Shown piece after piece: positions 11,122-25,633 of a stretch of 64,000 nt of DNA. Position 1 is the first letter of the stretch. Each line of letters opens with the position of its first letter. The DNA comes from Malachius bipustulatus (taxonomy: Eukaryota; Arthropoda; Insecta; Coleoptera; Melyridae), in contig CAJUUM010000032.1 of the NCBI GenBank assembly GCA_910589415.1, forward strand, positions 124,001 to 188,000, read 5' to 3'. Made by a program: the position numbers and the translations under genes. The notes under the pieces were generated by a model that did not search any database, had not been told where the DNA came from, and was given only the letters and a program-made list of their open reading frames with translations.

Positions 11122-11369
11122 GGTAAACGGCTGGAGTAACTATGACTCTCTTAATAGTGCGCTGTCAAATGCCTCGTCATCCAAGTGGTGACGCGCCAAG
11201 GTAACGAAGTTGGAAGGCGCGGGCGAACGGCGGGAGTAACTATGAGTCTCTTAGTAGTGTGCTGTCAAATGCGTCCTCTACAAACCGGTGACGCGCATGA
11301 ACGGACTGACGGGATTCCCACTGTCCCTACTCACCCATCTCAAATCCGTGGACCATTGTTCGAACTGGT

Positions 11370-11405
<36 letters not shown>

Positions 11406-11771
11406 TAGTGCGCTGTCAAGTGCGTCGTCATCCAAGTGGTGACGCGCCAAGGTAACGGGCTTGGAAGGCGTGGGCGAACGGCGGGAGTAACTTCGAGTCT
11501 CCTAATAGTGTGCTATCAAATGCGTCCTTCGCAAACCAGTGACGCGCATGAACGGACTGACGGGATTCCCACTGTCCCTACCCACCCATCTCAATGTCGT
11601 GGACCATTGTTCGAGCTGGTGCGGGTAAACGGCGGGAATAACTATGACTCTCTTAATAGTGTGCTGTCAAATGCGTCCTATGCAAACCGATGACGTGCAT
11701 GAAAGGACTGACGGGATTCTCACTGTCCCTACCCACACATCTCAAAGTCGTGGACCATTGTTCGAGCTGGT

Positions 11772-11807
<36 letters not shown>

Positions 11808-12375
11808 TAGTGTGTTGTCAAATGCGTCATCTGCAAACCGGTGACGCGCATGAACGGACTGACGGGATTCCCACTATCCCTACCCACACATCTCAAAGTC
11901 GTGGACCATTGTTCGAGCTGGCGTGGGTGAACGGCGGGAAAAACTATGACTCTCTTAATAGTGTGCTGTCAAATGCATCCTCTGCAAACCGGTGACGCGC
12001 ATGAGCGGACTGACGGGATTCCCACTGTCCCTACCCACACATCTCAAAGTCGTGGACCATTGTTCGAGCTGGTGCGGGTAAACGACGGGAGTAACTATGA
12101 CTCTCTTAATAGTGTGCTGTCAAATGCGTCCTCTGCAAACCGGTGACGCGCATGAACGGACTGACGGGATTTCCACTGTCCCTACCCACTAATCTCAAAG
12201 TCGTGGACATTTGTTCGAGATGAAGCGGGTAAATGGCGGGAGTAACTATGACTCTCTTAATAGTGTGCTGTCAAATGCGTCCTCTGCAAACTGGTGACGC
12301 GCATGAACGGACTGACGGGATTCCCACTGTCCCTACCCACACATCTCAAAGTCGTGGACCATTGTTCGAGCTGGT

Positions 12376-12411
<36 letters not shown>

Positions 12412-12777
12412 TAGTGCGCTGTCAAATGCGTCCTCTGCAAACCGGTGACGCGCATGAACGGACTGACGGGATTCCCACTGTCCCTACCCACACATCTCAA
12501 AGTCGTGGACCATTGTTCGAGCTGGTGCGGGTAAACGGCTGGAGTAACTATGACTCTGTTAATAGTGCGCTGTCAAATGCCTCGTCATCCAAGTGGTGAC
12601 GCGCCAAGGTAACGAAGTTGGAAGGCGCGGGCGAACGGCGGGAGTAACTATGAGTCTCTTAGTAGTGTGCTGTCAAATGCGTCCTCTACAAACCGGTGAC
12701 GCGCATGAACGGACTGACGGGATTCCCACTGTCTCTACCCACACATCTCAAAGTCGTGGACCATTGTTCGAGCTGGT

Positions 12778-12812
<35 letters not shown>

Positions 12813-13179
12813 GTAGTGCGCTGTCAAATGCCTCGTCATCCAAGTGGTGACGCGCCAAGGTAACGAAGTTGGAAGGCGCGGGCGAACGGCGGGAGTAACT
12901 ATGAGTCTCTTAGTAGTGTGCTGTCAAATGCGTCCTCTACAAACCGGTGACGCGCATGAACGGACTGACGGGATTCCCACTGTCCCTACCCACACATCTC
13001 AAAGTCGTGGACCATTGTTCGAGCTGGTGCGGGTAAACGACGGGAGTAACTATGACCCTCTTAATAGTGTGCTGTCAAATGCGTCCTCTGCAAACCGGTG
13101 ACGCGCATGAGCGGACTGACGGGATTCTTACTGTCCCTACCCACACATCTCAGAGTCGTGGACCATTGTTCGAGCTGGT

Positions 13180-13215
<36 letters not shown>

Positions 13216-13330
13216 TAGTGTGCTGTCAAATGCGTCCTCTGCAAACCGGTGACGTGCATGAACGGACTGACGGGATTCCCACTGTCCCTACCCACCCATC
13301 TGAAAGTCGTGGACCATTTTTCGAGCTGGT

Positions 13331-13366
<36 letters not shown>

Positions 13367-13736
13367 TAGTGTGCTGTCAAATGCGTCCTCTGCAAACCTG
13401 TGACGCGCATGAACGGACTGACGGAATTTCCACTATCCCTACCCACACATCTCAAAGTCGTGGACCATTGTTCGAGCTGGCGTGGGTGAACGGCGGGAGT
13501 GACTATGACTCTCTTAATAGTGTGCTGTCAAATGCGTCGTCATCCAAGTGGTGACGCGCCGATGTAACGGGCTTGGAAGGCGCGGGCGAACGGCGGGAGT
13601 AACTTCGAGTCTCTTAATAGTGTGCTGTCAAATGCATCCTCTGCAAACCGGTGACGCGCATGAGCGGACTGACGGGATTCCCACTGTCCCTACCCACACA
13701 TCTCAAAGTCGTGGACCATTGTTCGAGCTGGTGCGT

Positions 13737-13768
<32 letters not shown>

Positions 13769-13883
13769 TAGTGTGCTGTCAAATGCGTCCTCTGCAACCC
13801 GGTGACGTGCATGAACGGACTGACGGGATTCCCACTGTCCCTACCCACACATCTCAAAGTCGTGGACCATTGTTCGAGCTGGT

Positions 13884-13918
<35 letters not shown>

Positions 13919-14284
13919 CTAGTGCGCTGTCAAATGCGTCCTCTGCAAACCGGTGACGCGCATGAACGGACTGACGGGATTCCCACTGTCCCTACCCACA
14001 CATCTCAAAGTCGTGGACCATTGTTCGAGCTGGTGCGATAAACGGCGGGAGTAACTATGACACTCTTAATAGTGCGCTGTCAAATGCCTCGTCATCCAAG
14101 TGGTGACGCGCCAAGGTAACGAAGTTGGAAGGCGCGGGCGAACGGCGGAAGTAACTATGAGTCTCTTAATAGTGTGCTGTCAAATGCGTCCTCTACAAAC
14201 CGGTGACTCGCATGAACGGACTGACGGGATTCCCACTGTCCCTACCCACCCATCTCAAAGTCGTGGACCATTGTTCGAGCTGGT

Positions 14285-14320
<36 letters not shown>

Positions 14321-14435
14321 TAATGTGCTGTCAAATGCGTCCACTGCAAACCGGTGACGTGCATGAAAGGACTGACGGGATTCCTACTGTCCCTACCCAC
14401 CCATCTGAAAGTCGTGGACCATTTTTCGAGCTGGT

Positions 14436-14471
<36 letters not shown>

Positions 14472-14737
14472 TAGTGTGCTGTCAAATGCGTCCTCTGCAA
14501 ACCGGTGACGCGCATGAACGGACTGACGGAATTTCCACTATCCCTACCCACACATCTCAAAGTCGTGGACCATTGTTCGAGCTGGCGTGGGTGAACGGCG
14601 GGAGTGACTATGACTCTCTTAATAATGTGCTGTCAAATGCATCCTCTGCAAACCGGTGACGCGCATGAGCGGACTGACGGGATTCCCACTGTCCCTACCC
14701 ACACATCTCAAAGTCGTGGACCATTGTTCGAGCTGGT

Positions 14738-14773
<36 letters not shown>

Positions 14774-14888
14774 TAGTGTGCTGTCAAATGCGTCCTATGC
14801 AAACCGATGACGCGCATGAAAGGACTGACGGGATTCTCACTGTCCCTACCCACACATCTCAAAGTCGTGGACCATTGTTCGAGCTGGT

Positions 14889-14924
<36 letters not shown>

Positions 14925-15039
14925 TAGTGTGCCGTCAAATGCGTCCTCTGCAAACCGGTGACGTGCATGAACGGACTGACGGGATTCCCACTGTCCCTAC
15001 CCACCCATCTGAAATTCGTGGACCATTGTTCGAGCTGGT

Positions 15040-15075
<36 letters not shown>

Positions 15076-15341
15076 TAGTGTGTTGTCAAATGCGTCCTCT
15101 GCAAACCGGTGACGCGCATGAACGGACTGACGGAATTTCCACTATCCCTACCCACACATCTCAAAGTCATGGACCATTGTTCGAGCTGGCGTGGGTGAAC
15201 GGCGGGAGTGACTATGACTCTCTTAATAATGTGCTGTCAAATGCATCCTCTGCAAACCGGTGACGCGCATGAGCGGACTGACGGGATTCCCACTGTCCCT
15301 ACCCACTAATCTCAAAGTCGTGGACATTTGTTCGAGATGAA

Positions 15342-15377
<36 letters not shown>

Positions 15378-15492
15378 TAGTGAGCTGTCAAATGCGTCCT
15401 ATGCAAACCGATGACGCGCATGAAAGGACTGACGGGATTCTCACTGTCCCTACCCACACATCTCAAAGTCGTGGATCATTGTTCGAGCTGGT

Positions 15493-15528
<36 letters not shown>

Positions 15529-15998
15529 TAGTGCGCTGTCAAATGCCTCGTCATCCAAGTGGTGACGCGCCAAGGTAACGAAGTTGGAAGGCGCGGGCGA
15601 ACGGCGGGAGTAACTATGAGTCTCTTAGTAGTGTGCTGTCAAATGCGTCCTCTACAAACCGGTGACGCGCATGAACGGACTGACGGAATTTCCACTATCC
15701 CTACCCACACATCTTAAAATCGTGGACCATTGTTCGAGCTGGCGTGGGTGAACGGCGGGAGTGACTATGACTCTCTTAATAGTGTGCTGTCAAATTCGTC
15801 GTCATCCAAGTGGTGACGCGCCGAGGTAACGGGCTTAAAAGGCGCGGGCGAACGGCGGGAGTAACTTCGAGTCTCTTAATAGTGTTCTGTCAAATGCATC
15901 CTCTGCAAACCGGTGACGCGCATGAGCGGACTGACGGGATTCCCACTGTCCCTACCCACACATCTCAAAGTCGTGGACCATTGTTCGAGCTGGTGCGT

Positions 15999-16030
<32 letters not shown>

Positions 16031-16145
16031 TAGTGTGCTGTCAAATGCGTCCTCTGCAAACCGGTGACGCGCATGAACGGACTGACGGGATTCCCACTGT
16101 CCCTACCCACTAATCTCAAAGTCGTGGACATTTGTTCGAGATGAA

Positions 16146-16181
<36 letters not shown>

Positions 16182-16296
16182 TATTGTGCTGTCAAATGCG
16201 TCCTCTGCAAACCTGTGACGCGCATGAGCGGACTGACGGGATCCCCACTGTCCCTACCCACACATCTCAAAGTCGTGGACCATTGTTCGAGCTGGT

Positions 16297-16332
<36 letters not shown>

Positions 16333-16447
16333 TAGTGTGCTGTCAAATGCGTCCTCTGCAAACCGGTGACGCGCATGAGCGGACTGACGGGATTCTTACT
16401 GTCCCTACCCACACATCTCAAAGTCGTGGACCATTGTTCGAGCTGGT

Positions 16448-16483
<36 letters not shown>

Positions 16484-16698
16484 TAGTGCGCTGTCAAATG
16501 CCTCGTCATCCAAGTGGTGACGCGCCAAGGTAACGAAGTTGGAAGGCGCGGGCGAACGGCGGGAGTAACTATGAGTCTCTTAGTAGTGTGCTGTCAAATG
16601 CGTCCTCTACAAACCGGTGATGCGCATGAACGGACTGACGGGATTCCCACTGTCCCTACCCACCCATCTCAAAGTCGTGGATCATTGTTCGAGCTGGT

Positions 16699-16734
<36 letters not shown>

Positions 16735-16849
16735 TAGTGTGCCGTCAAATGCGTCCTCTGCAAACCGGTGACGTGCATGAACGGACTGACGGGATTCCCA
16801 CTGTCCCTACCCACCCATCTGAAATTCGTGGACCATTGTTCGAGCTGGT

Positions 16850-16885
<36 letters not shown>

Positions 16886-17117
16886 TAGTGTGCTGTCAAA
16901 TGCGTCCTCTGCAAACCGGTGACGCGCATGAACGGACTGACGGAATTTCCACTATCCCTACCCACACATCTCAAAGTCATGGACCATTGTTCGAGCTGGC
17001 GTGGGTGAACGGCGGGAGTGACTATGACTCTCTTAATAATGTGCTGTCAAATGCATCCTCTGCAAACCGGTGACGCGCATGAGCGGACTGACGGGATTCC
17101 CACTGTCCCTACCCACT
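11122..17117 (+). repeat. ~6-kb higher-order block, copy 2
   Basis: Second copy of the 1.27-7.26 kb block. It lacks the deletion near 6748 (the equivalent B1-following monomer near 16604 has the full GCGTCCTCTAC) but has its own one-base loss near 14038 (GTGCGATAAACGG instead of GTGCGGGTAAACGG). It also has a private substitution near 13919 (CTTACTAGTGCG). Its first ~2.9 kb is additionally shared with 22.4-25.3 kb, and its 13.0-16.6 kb part with 17.3-20.8 kb, so this copy seeded later duplications. Confidence 0.85.
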
Positions 17118-17309
17118 AATCTCAAAGTCGTGGACATTTGTTCGAGCTGGTGCGGGTAAACGACGGGAGTAACTATGACCCTCTTAATAGTGTGCTGTCA
17201 AATGCGTCCTCTGCAAACCGGTGACGCGCATGAGCGGACTGACGGGATTCCCACTGTCCCTACCCACACATCTCAAAGTCGTGGACCATTGTTCGAGCTG
17301 GTGCGGGTA
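17118..17309 (+). repeat. Duplication junction with hybrid A'/A monomer
   Basis: Immediately after the 6-kb copy the sequence shows CTAATCTCAAAG and GACATTTGTTCG (A' markers) followed by GAGCTGGTGCGGGTAAACGA (A markers) within one monomer. The next two monomers both carry the marker ACTATGACCCTCTTAATAG. This is the expected product of a crossover inside misaligned monomers and is the apparent breakpoint of the 4,274-bp duplication. Confidence 0.7.
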
Positions 17310-17453
17310 AACGACGGGAGTAACTATGACCCTCTTAATAGTGTGCTGTCAAATGCGTCCTCTGCAAACCGGTGACGCGCATGAGCGGACTGACGGGATT
17401 CTTACTGTCCCTACCCACACATCTCAGAGTCGTGGACCATTGTTCGAGCTGGT

Positions 17454-17489
<36 letters not shown>

Positions 17490-18010
17490 TAGTGTGCTGT
17501 CAAATGCGTCCTCTGCAAACCGGTGACGTGCATGAACGGACTGACGGGATTCCCACTGTCCCTACCCACCCATCTGAAAGTCGTGGACCATTTTTCGAGC
17601 TGGTGCGGGTAAACGACGGGAGTAACTATGACTCTCTTAATAGTGTGCTGTCAAATGCGTCCTCTGCAAACCTGTGACGCGCATGAACGGACTGACGGAA
17701 TTTCCACTATCCCTACCCACACATCTCAAAGTCGTGGACCATTGTTCGAGCTGGCGTGGGTGAACGGCGGGAGTGACTATGACTCTCTTAATAGTGTGCT
17801 GTCAAATGCGTCGTCATCCAAGTGGTGACGCGCCGATGTAACGGGCTTGGAAGGCGCGGGCGAACGGCGGGAGTAACTTCGAGTCTCTTAATAGTGTGCT
17901 GTCAAATGCATCCTCTGCAAACCGGTGACGCGCATGAGCGGACTGACGGGATTCCCACTGTCCCTACCCACACATCTCAAAGTCGTGGACCATTGTTCGA
18001 GCTGGTGCGT

Positions 18011-18042
<32 letters not shown>

Positions 18043-18157
18043 TAGTGTGCTGTCAAATGCGTCCTCTGCAACCCGGTGACGTGCATGAACGGACTGACGG
18101 GATTCCCACTGTCCCTACCCACACATCTCAAAGTCGTGGACCATTGTTCGAGCTGGT

Positions 18158-18193
<36 letters not shown>

Positions 18194-18558
18194 TAGTGCG
18201 CTGTCAAATGCGTCCTCTGCAAACCGGTGACGCGCATGAACGGACTGACGGGATTCCCACTGTCCCTACCCACACATCTCAAAGTCGTGGACCATTGTTC
18301 GAGCTGGTGCGATAAACGGCGGGAGTAACTATGACACTCTTAATAGTGCGCTGTCAAATGCCTCGTCATCCAAGTGGTGACGCGCCAAGGTAACGAAGTT
18401 GGAAGGCGCGGGCGAACGGCGGAAGTAACTATGAGTCTCTTAATAGTGTGCTGTCAAATGCGTCCTCTACAAACCGGTGACTCGCATGAACGGACTGACG
18501 GGATTCCCACTGTCCCTACCCACACATCTCAAAGTCGTGGACCATTGTTCGAGCTGGT

Positions 18559-18594
<36 letters not shown>

Positions 18595-18709
18595 TAATGT
18601 GCTGTCAAATGCGTCCACTGCAAACCGGTGACGTGCATGAACGGACTGACGGGATTCCTACTGTCCCTACCCACCCATCTGAAAGTCGTGGACCATTTTT
18701 CGAGCTGGT

Positions 18710-18745
<36 letters not shown>

Positions 18746-19011
18746 TAGTGTGCTGTCAAATGCGTCCTCTGCAAACCGGTGACGCGCATGAACGGACTGA
18801 CGGAATTTCCACTATCCCTACCCACACATCTCAAAGTCGTGGACCATTGTTCGAGCTGGCGTGGGTGAACGGCGGGAGTGACTATGACTCTCTTAATAAT
18901 GTGCTGTCAAATGCATCCTCTGCAAACCGGTGACGCGCATGAGCGGACTGACGGGATTCCCACTGTCCCTACCCACACATCTCAAAGTCGTGGACCATTG
19001 TTCGAGCTGGT

Positions 19012-19047
<36 letters not shown>

Positions 19048-19162
19048 TAGTGTGCTGTCAAATGCGTCCTATGCAAACCGATGACGCGCATGAAAGGACT
19101 GACGGGATTCTCACTGTCCCTACCCACACATCTCAAAGTCGTGGACCATTGTTCGAGCTGGT

Positions 19163-19198
<36 letters not shown>

Positions 19199-19313
19199 TA
19201 GTGTGCCGTCAAATGCGTCCTCTGCAAACCGGTGACGTGCATGAACGGACTGACGGGATTCCCACTGTCCCTACCCACCCATCTGAAATTCGTGGACCAT
19301 TGTTCGAGCTGGT

Positions 19314-19349
<36 letters not shown>

Positions 19350-19615
19350 TAGTGTGTTGTCAAATGCGTCCTCTGCAAACCGGTGACGCGCATGAACGGA
19401 CTGACGGAATTTCCACTATCCCTACCCACACATCTCAAAGTCATGGACCATTGTTCGAGCTGGCGTGGGTGAACGGCGGGAGTGACTATGACTCTCTTAA
19501 TAATGTGCTGTCAAATGCATCCTCTGCAAACCGGTGACGCGCATGAGCATACTGACGGGATTCCCACTGTCCCTACCCACTAATCTCAAAGTCGTGGACA
19601 TTTGTTCGAGATGAA

Positions 19616-19651
<36 letters not shown>

Positions 19652-19766
19652 TAGTGAGCTGTCAAATGCGTCCTATGCAAACCGATGACGCGCATGAAAG
19701 GACTGACGGGATTCTCACTGTCCCTACCCACACATCTCAAAGTCGTGGACCATTGTTCGAGCTGGT

Positions 19767-19802
<36 letters not shown>

Positions 19803-20272
19803 TAGTGCGCTGTCAAATGCCTCGTCATCCAAGTGGTGACGCGCCAAGGTAACGAAGTTGGAAGGCGCGGGCGAACGGCGGGAGTAACTATGAGTCTCTT
19901 AGTAGTGTGCTGTCAAATGCGTCCTCTACAAACCGGTGACGCGCATGAACGGACTGACGGAATTTCCACTATCCCTACCCACACATCTTAAAATCGTGGA
20001 CCATTGTTCGAGCTGGCGTGGGTGAACGGCGGGAGTGACTATGACTCTCTTAATAGTGTGCTGTCAAATTCGTCGTCATCCAAGTGGTGACGCGCCGAGG
20101 TAACGGGCTTAAAAGGCGCGGGCGAACGGCGGGAGTAACTTCGAGTCTCTTAATAGTGTTCTGTCAAATGCATCCTCTGCAAACCGGTGACGCGCATGAG
20201 CGGACTGACGGGATTCCCACTGTCCCTACCCACACATCTCAAAGTCGTGGACCATTGTTCGAGCTGGTGCGT

Positions 20273-20304
<32 letters not shown>

Positions 20305-20569
20305 TAGTGTGCTGTCAAATGCGTCCTCTGCAAACCGGTGACGCGCATGAACGGACTGACGGGATTCCCACTGTCCCTACCCACTAATCTCAAAGTCGTG
20401 GACATTTGTTCGAGATGAAGCGGGTAAACGGCGGGAGTAACGTGACTCTCTTAATATTGTGCTGTCAAATGCGTCCTCTGCAAACCTGTGACGCGCATGA
20501 GCGGACTGACGGAATCCCCACTGTCCCTACCAACACATCTCAAAGTCGTGGACCATTGTTCGAGCTGGT

Positions 20570-20605
<36 letters not shown>

Positions 20606-20720
20606 TAGTATGCTGTCAAATGCGTCCTCTGCAAACCGGTGACGCGCATGAGCGGACTGACGGGATTCTTACTGTCCCTACCCACACATCTCAAAGTCGT
20701 GGACCATTGTTCGAGCTGGT

Positions 20721-20756
<36 letters not shown>

Positions 20757-20840
20757 TAGTGCGCTGTCAAATGCCTCGTCATCCAAGTGGTGACGCGCCA
20801 AGGTAACGAAGTTGGAAGGCGCGGGCGAACGGCGGGAGTA
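17310..20840 (+). repeat. ~3.5-kb block duplicated from 13.04-16.57 kb (offset 4,274)
   Basis: Monomer order and markers match 13036-16566 with offset 4,274 bp, which equals 25A + 5B minus 1. The one-base deletion near 14038 is present here near 18311. Private to this copy are a one-base loss near 20441 (AGTAACGTGACTC), ATGAGCATACTGACGG near 19546 and ACCAACACATC near 20530. The block ends inside a B1 unit: near 20837 the sequence switches from the B1 tail directly to ACTATGACTCTCTTAATAG instead of the usual ACTATGAGTCTCTTAGTAG. Confidence 0.85.
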
Positions 20841-20971
20841 ACTATGACTCTCTTAATAGTGTGCTGTCAAATGCGTCCTCTGCAAACCGGTGACGCGCAT
20901 GAACGGACTGACGGAATTTCCACTATCCCTACCCACTAATCTCAAAGTCGTGGACATTTGTTCGAGATGAA

Positions 20972-21007
<36 letters not shown>

Positions 21008-21122
21008 TAGTGTGCTGTCAAATGCGTCCTATGCAATCCGATGACGCGCATGAAAGGACTGACGGGATTCTCACTGTCCCTACCCACACATCTCAAAGTC
21101 GTGGACCATTGTTCGAGCTGGT

Positions 21123-21158
<36 letters not shown>

Positions 21159-21274
21159 TAGTGTGCTGTCAAATGCGTCATCTGCAAACCGGTGACGCGC
21201 ATGAACGGACTGACGGGATTCCCACTATCCCTACTCACCCATCTCAAATCCGTGGACCATTGTTCGAACTGGTA

Positions 21275-21309
<35 letters not shown>

Positions 21310-21675
21310 TAGTGCGCTGTCAAGTGCGTCGTCATCCAAGTGGTGACGCGCCAAGGTAACGGGCTTGGAAGGCGTGGGCGAATGGCGGGAGTAACTTCGA
21401 GTCTCTTAATAGTGTGCTATCAAATGCGTCCTCCGCAAACCAGTGACGCGCATGAACGGACTGACGGGATTCCCACTGTCCCTACCCACCCATCCCAATG
21501 TCGTGGACCATTGTTCGAGCTGGTGCGGGTAAACGGAGGGAATAACTATGACTCTCTTAATAGTGTGCTGTCAAATGCGTCCTATGCAAACCGATGACGC
21601 GCATGAAAGGACTGACGGGATTCTCACTGTCCCTACCCACACATCTCAAAGTCGTGGACCATTGTTCGAGCTGGT

Positions 21676-21707
<32 letters not shown>

Positions 21708-22128
21708 CTAATAGTGTGCTGTCAAATGCGTCATCTGCAAACCGGTGACGCGCATGAACGGACTGACGGGATTCCCACTATCCCTACCCACACATCTCAA
21801 AGTCGTGGACCATTGTTCGAGCTGGCTTGGGTGAACGGCGGGAAAAACTATGACTCTCTTAATAGTGTGCTGTCAAATGCATCCTCTGCAAACCGGTGAC
21901 GCGCATGAGCGGACTGACGGGATTCCCACTGTCCCTACCCACACATCTCAAAGTCGTGGACCATTGTTCGAGCTGGTGCGGGTAAACGACGGGAGTAACT
22001 ATGACTCTCTTAATAGTGTGCTGTCAAATGCGTCCTCTGCAAACCGGTGACGCGCATGAACGGACTGACGGGATTCCCACTGTCCCTACCCACTAATCTC
22101 AAAGTCGTGGACATTTGTTCGAGATGAA

Positions 22129-22164
<36 letters not shown>

Positions 22165-22279
22165 TAGTGTGCTGTCAAATGCGTCCTCTGCAAACCGGTG
22201 ACGCGCATGAACGGACTGACGGGATTCCCACTGTCCCTACCCACACATCTCAAAGTCGTGGACCATTGTTCGAGCTGGT

Positions 22280-22315
<36 letters not shown>

Positions 22316-22496
22316 TAGTGCGCTGTCAAATGCGTCCTCTGCAAACCGGTGACGCGCATGAACGGACTGACGGGATTCCCACTGTCCCTACACACACATC
22401 TCAAAGTCGTGGACCATTGTTCGAGCTGGTGCGGGTAAACGGCTGGAGTAACTATGACTCTCTTAATAGTGCGCTGTCAAATGCCTCGTCATCCAA
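20841..22496 (+). repeat. Block shared with 7.2-8.5 kb and 10.3-11.2 kb
   Basis: From about 20950 to 22200 the sequence follows 7.27-8.52 kb with offset 13,677, including rare markers such as GCGAATGGCGGGAG near 21380, CATCCCAATGTCG near 21490 and AACGGAGGGAATAAC near 21534. From about 21650 it also follows 10.34 kb onward with offset 11,312. One private difference is TGGTACGGGTAAACGG near 21271. No non-satellite sequence is visible. Confidence 0.8.
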
Positions 22497-22681
22497 GTGG
22501 TGACGCGCCAAGGTAACGAAGTTGGAAGGCGCGGGCGAACGGCGGGAGTAACTATGAGTCTCTTAGTAGTGTGCTGTCAAATGCGTCCTCTACAAACCGG
22601 TGACGCGCATGAACGGACTGACGGGATTCCCACTGTCCCTACTCACCCATCTCAAATCCGTGGACCATTGTTCGAACTGGT

Positions 22682-22717
<36 letters not shown>

Positions 22718-23083
22718 TAGTGCGCTGTCAAGTGCGTCGTCATCCAAGTGGTGACGCGCCAAGGTAACGGGCTTGGAAGGCGTGGGCGAACGGCGGGAGT
22801 AACTTCGAGTCTCCTAATAGTGTGCTATCAAATGCGTCCTCCGCAAACCAGTGACGCGCATGAACGAACTGACGGGATTCCCACTGTCCCTACCCACCCA
22901 TCTCAATGTCGTGGACCATTGTTCGAGCTGGTGCGGGTAAACGGCGGGAATAACTATGACTCTCTTAATAGTGTGCTGTCAAATGCGTCCTATGCAAACC
23001 GATGACGTGCATGAAAGGACTGACGGGATTCTCACTGTCCCTACCCACACATCTCAAAGTCGTGGACCATTGTTCGAGCTGGT

Positions 23084-23119
<36 letters not shown>

Positions 23120-23687
23120 TAGTGTGTTGTCAAATGCGTCATCTGCAAACCGGTGACGCGCATGAACGGACTGACGGGATTTCCACTATCCCTACCCACA
23201 CATCTCAAAGTCGTGGACCATTGTTCGAGCTGGCGTGGGTGAACGGCGGGAAAAACTATGACTCTCTTAATAGTGTGCTGTCAAATGCATCCTCTGCAAA
23301 CCGGTGACGCGCATGAGCGGACTGACGGGATTCCCACTGTCCCTACCCACACATCTCAAAGTCGTGGACCATTGTTCGAGCTGGTGCGGGTAAACGACGG
23401 GAGTAACTATGACTCTCTTAATAGTGTGCTGTCAAATGCGTCCTCTGCAAACCGGTGACGCGCATGAACGGACTGACGGGATTTCCACTGTCCCTACCCA
23501 CTAATCTCAAAGTCGTGGACATTTGTTCGAGATGAAGCGGGTAAATGGCGGGAGTAACTATGACTCTCTTAATAGTGTGCTGTCAAATGCGTCCTCTGCA
23601 AACCGGTGACGCGCATGAACGGACTGACGGGATTCCCACTGTCCCTACCCACACATCTCAAAGTCGTGGACCATTGTTCGAGCTGGT

Positions 23688-23723
<36 letters not shown>

Positions 23724-24089
23724 TAGTGCGCTGTCAAATGCGTCCTCTGCAAACCGGTGACGCGCATGAACGGACTGACGGGATTCCCACTGTCCCTACC
23801 CACACATCTCAAAGTCGTGGACCATTGTTCGAGCTGGTGCGGGTAAACGGCTGGAGTAACTATGACTCTCTTAATAGTGCGCTGTCAAATGCCTCGTCAT
23901 CCAAGTGGTGACGCGCCAAGGTAACGAAGTTGGAAGGCGCGGGCGAACGGCGGGAGTAACTATGAGTCTCTTAGTAGTGTGCTGTCAAATGCGTCCTCTA
24001 CAAACCGGTGACGCGCATGAACGGACTGACGGGATTCCCACTGTCTCTACCCACACATCTCAAAGTCGTGGACCATTGTTCGAGCTGGT

Positions 24090-24124
<35 letters not shown>

Positions 24125-24491
24125 GTAGTGCGCTGTCAAATGCCTCGTCATCCAAGTGGTGACGCGCCAAGGTAACGAAGTTGGAAGGCGCGGGCGAACG
24201 GCGGGAGTAACTATGAGTCTCTTAGTAGTGTGCTGTCAAATGCGTCCTCTACAAACCGGTGACGCGCATGAACGGACTGACGGGATTCCCACTGTCCCTA
24301 CCCACACATCTCAAAGTCGTGGACCATTGTTCGAGCTGGTGCGGGTAAACGACGGGAGTAACTATGACCCTCTTAATAGTGTGCTGTCAAATGCGTCCTC
24401 TGCAAACCGGTGACGCGCATGAGCGGACTGACGGGATTCTTACTGTCCCTACCCACACATCTCAGAGTCGTGGACCATTGTTCGAGCTGGT

Positions 24492-24527
<36 letters not shown>

Positions 24528-24642
24528 TAGTGTGCTGTCAAATGCGTCCTCTGCAAACCGGTGACGTGCATGAACGGACTGACGGGATTCCCACTGTCCC
24601 TACCCACCCATCTGAAAGTCGTGGACCATTGTTCGAGCTGGT

Positions 24643-24678
<36 letters not shown>

Positions 24679-25048
24679 TAGTGTGCTGTCAAATGCGTCC
24701 TCTGCAAACCTGTGACGCGCATGAACGGACTGACGGAATTTCCACTATCCCTACCCACACATCTCAAAGTCGTGGACCATTGTTCGAGCTGGCGTGGGTG
24801 AACGGCGGGAGTGACTATGACTCTCTTAATAGTGTGCTGTCAAATGCGTCGTCATCCAAGTGGTGACGCGCCGATGTAACGGGCTTGGAAGGCGCGGGCG
24901 AACGGCGGGAGTAACTTCGAGTCTCTTAATAGTGTGCTGTCAAATGCATCCTCTGCAAACCGGTGACGCGCATGAGCGGACTGACGGGATTCCCCCTGTC
25001 CCTACCCACACATCTCAAAGTCGTGGACCATTGTTCGAGCTGGTGCGT

Positions 25049-25080
<32 letters not shown>

Positions 25081-25195
25081 TAGTGTGCTGTCAAATGCGT
25101 CCTCTGCAACCCGGTGACGTGCATGAACGGACTGACGGGATTCCCACTGTCCCTACCCACACATCTCAAAGTCGTGGACCATTGTTCGAGCTGGT

Positions 25196-25231
<36 letters not shown>

Positions 25232-25412
25232 TAGTGCGCTGTCAAATGCGTCCTCTGCAAACCGGTGACGCGCATGAACGGACTGACGGGATTCCCACTG
25301 TCCCTACCCACACATCTCAAAGTCGTGGACCATTGTTCGAGCTGGTGCGGGTAAACGGCGGGAGTAACTATGACACTCTTAATAGTGCGCTGTCAAATGC
25401 CTCGTCATCCAA
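22497..25412 (+). repeat. 2,916-bp higher-order repeat, copy 1
   Basis: First of three adjacent copies with period 2,916 bp, which equals 16A + 5B. B tails at 22497, 22748, 23905, 24156 and 24860 define its order. Private substitutions are GATTCCCCCTGTCC near 24990 and CATTGTTCGAGC near 24628, where the other copies have CATTTTTCGAGC. It shares CTGTCTCTACC (base 24046) with copy 3 but not copy 2. Most of it is also homologous to 11.19-14.0 kb with offset 11,312, so the higher-order unit was built from that older block. Confidence 0.9.
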
Positions 25413-25597
25413 GTGGTGACGCGCCAAGGTAACGAAGTTGGAAGGCGCGGGCGAACGGCGGGAGTAACTATGAGTCTCTTAGTAGTGTGCTGTCAAATGC
25501 GTCCTCTACAAACCGGTGACGCGCATGAACGGACTGACGGGATTCCCACTGTCCCTACTCACCCATCTCAAATCCGTGGACCATTGTTCGAACTGGT

Positions 25598-25633
<36 letters not shown>

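Noticed and set aside
17118..17309. Unique-sequence insertion at the block boundary
   Set aside because: It looked different at first, but every base can be assigned to A' followed by A monomer sequence, so it is a hybrid monomer.
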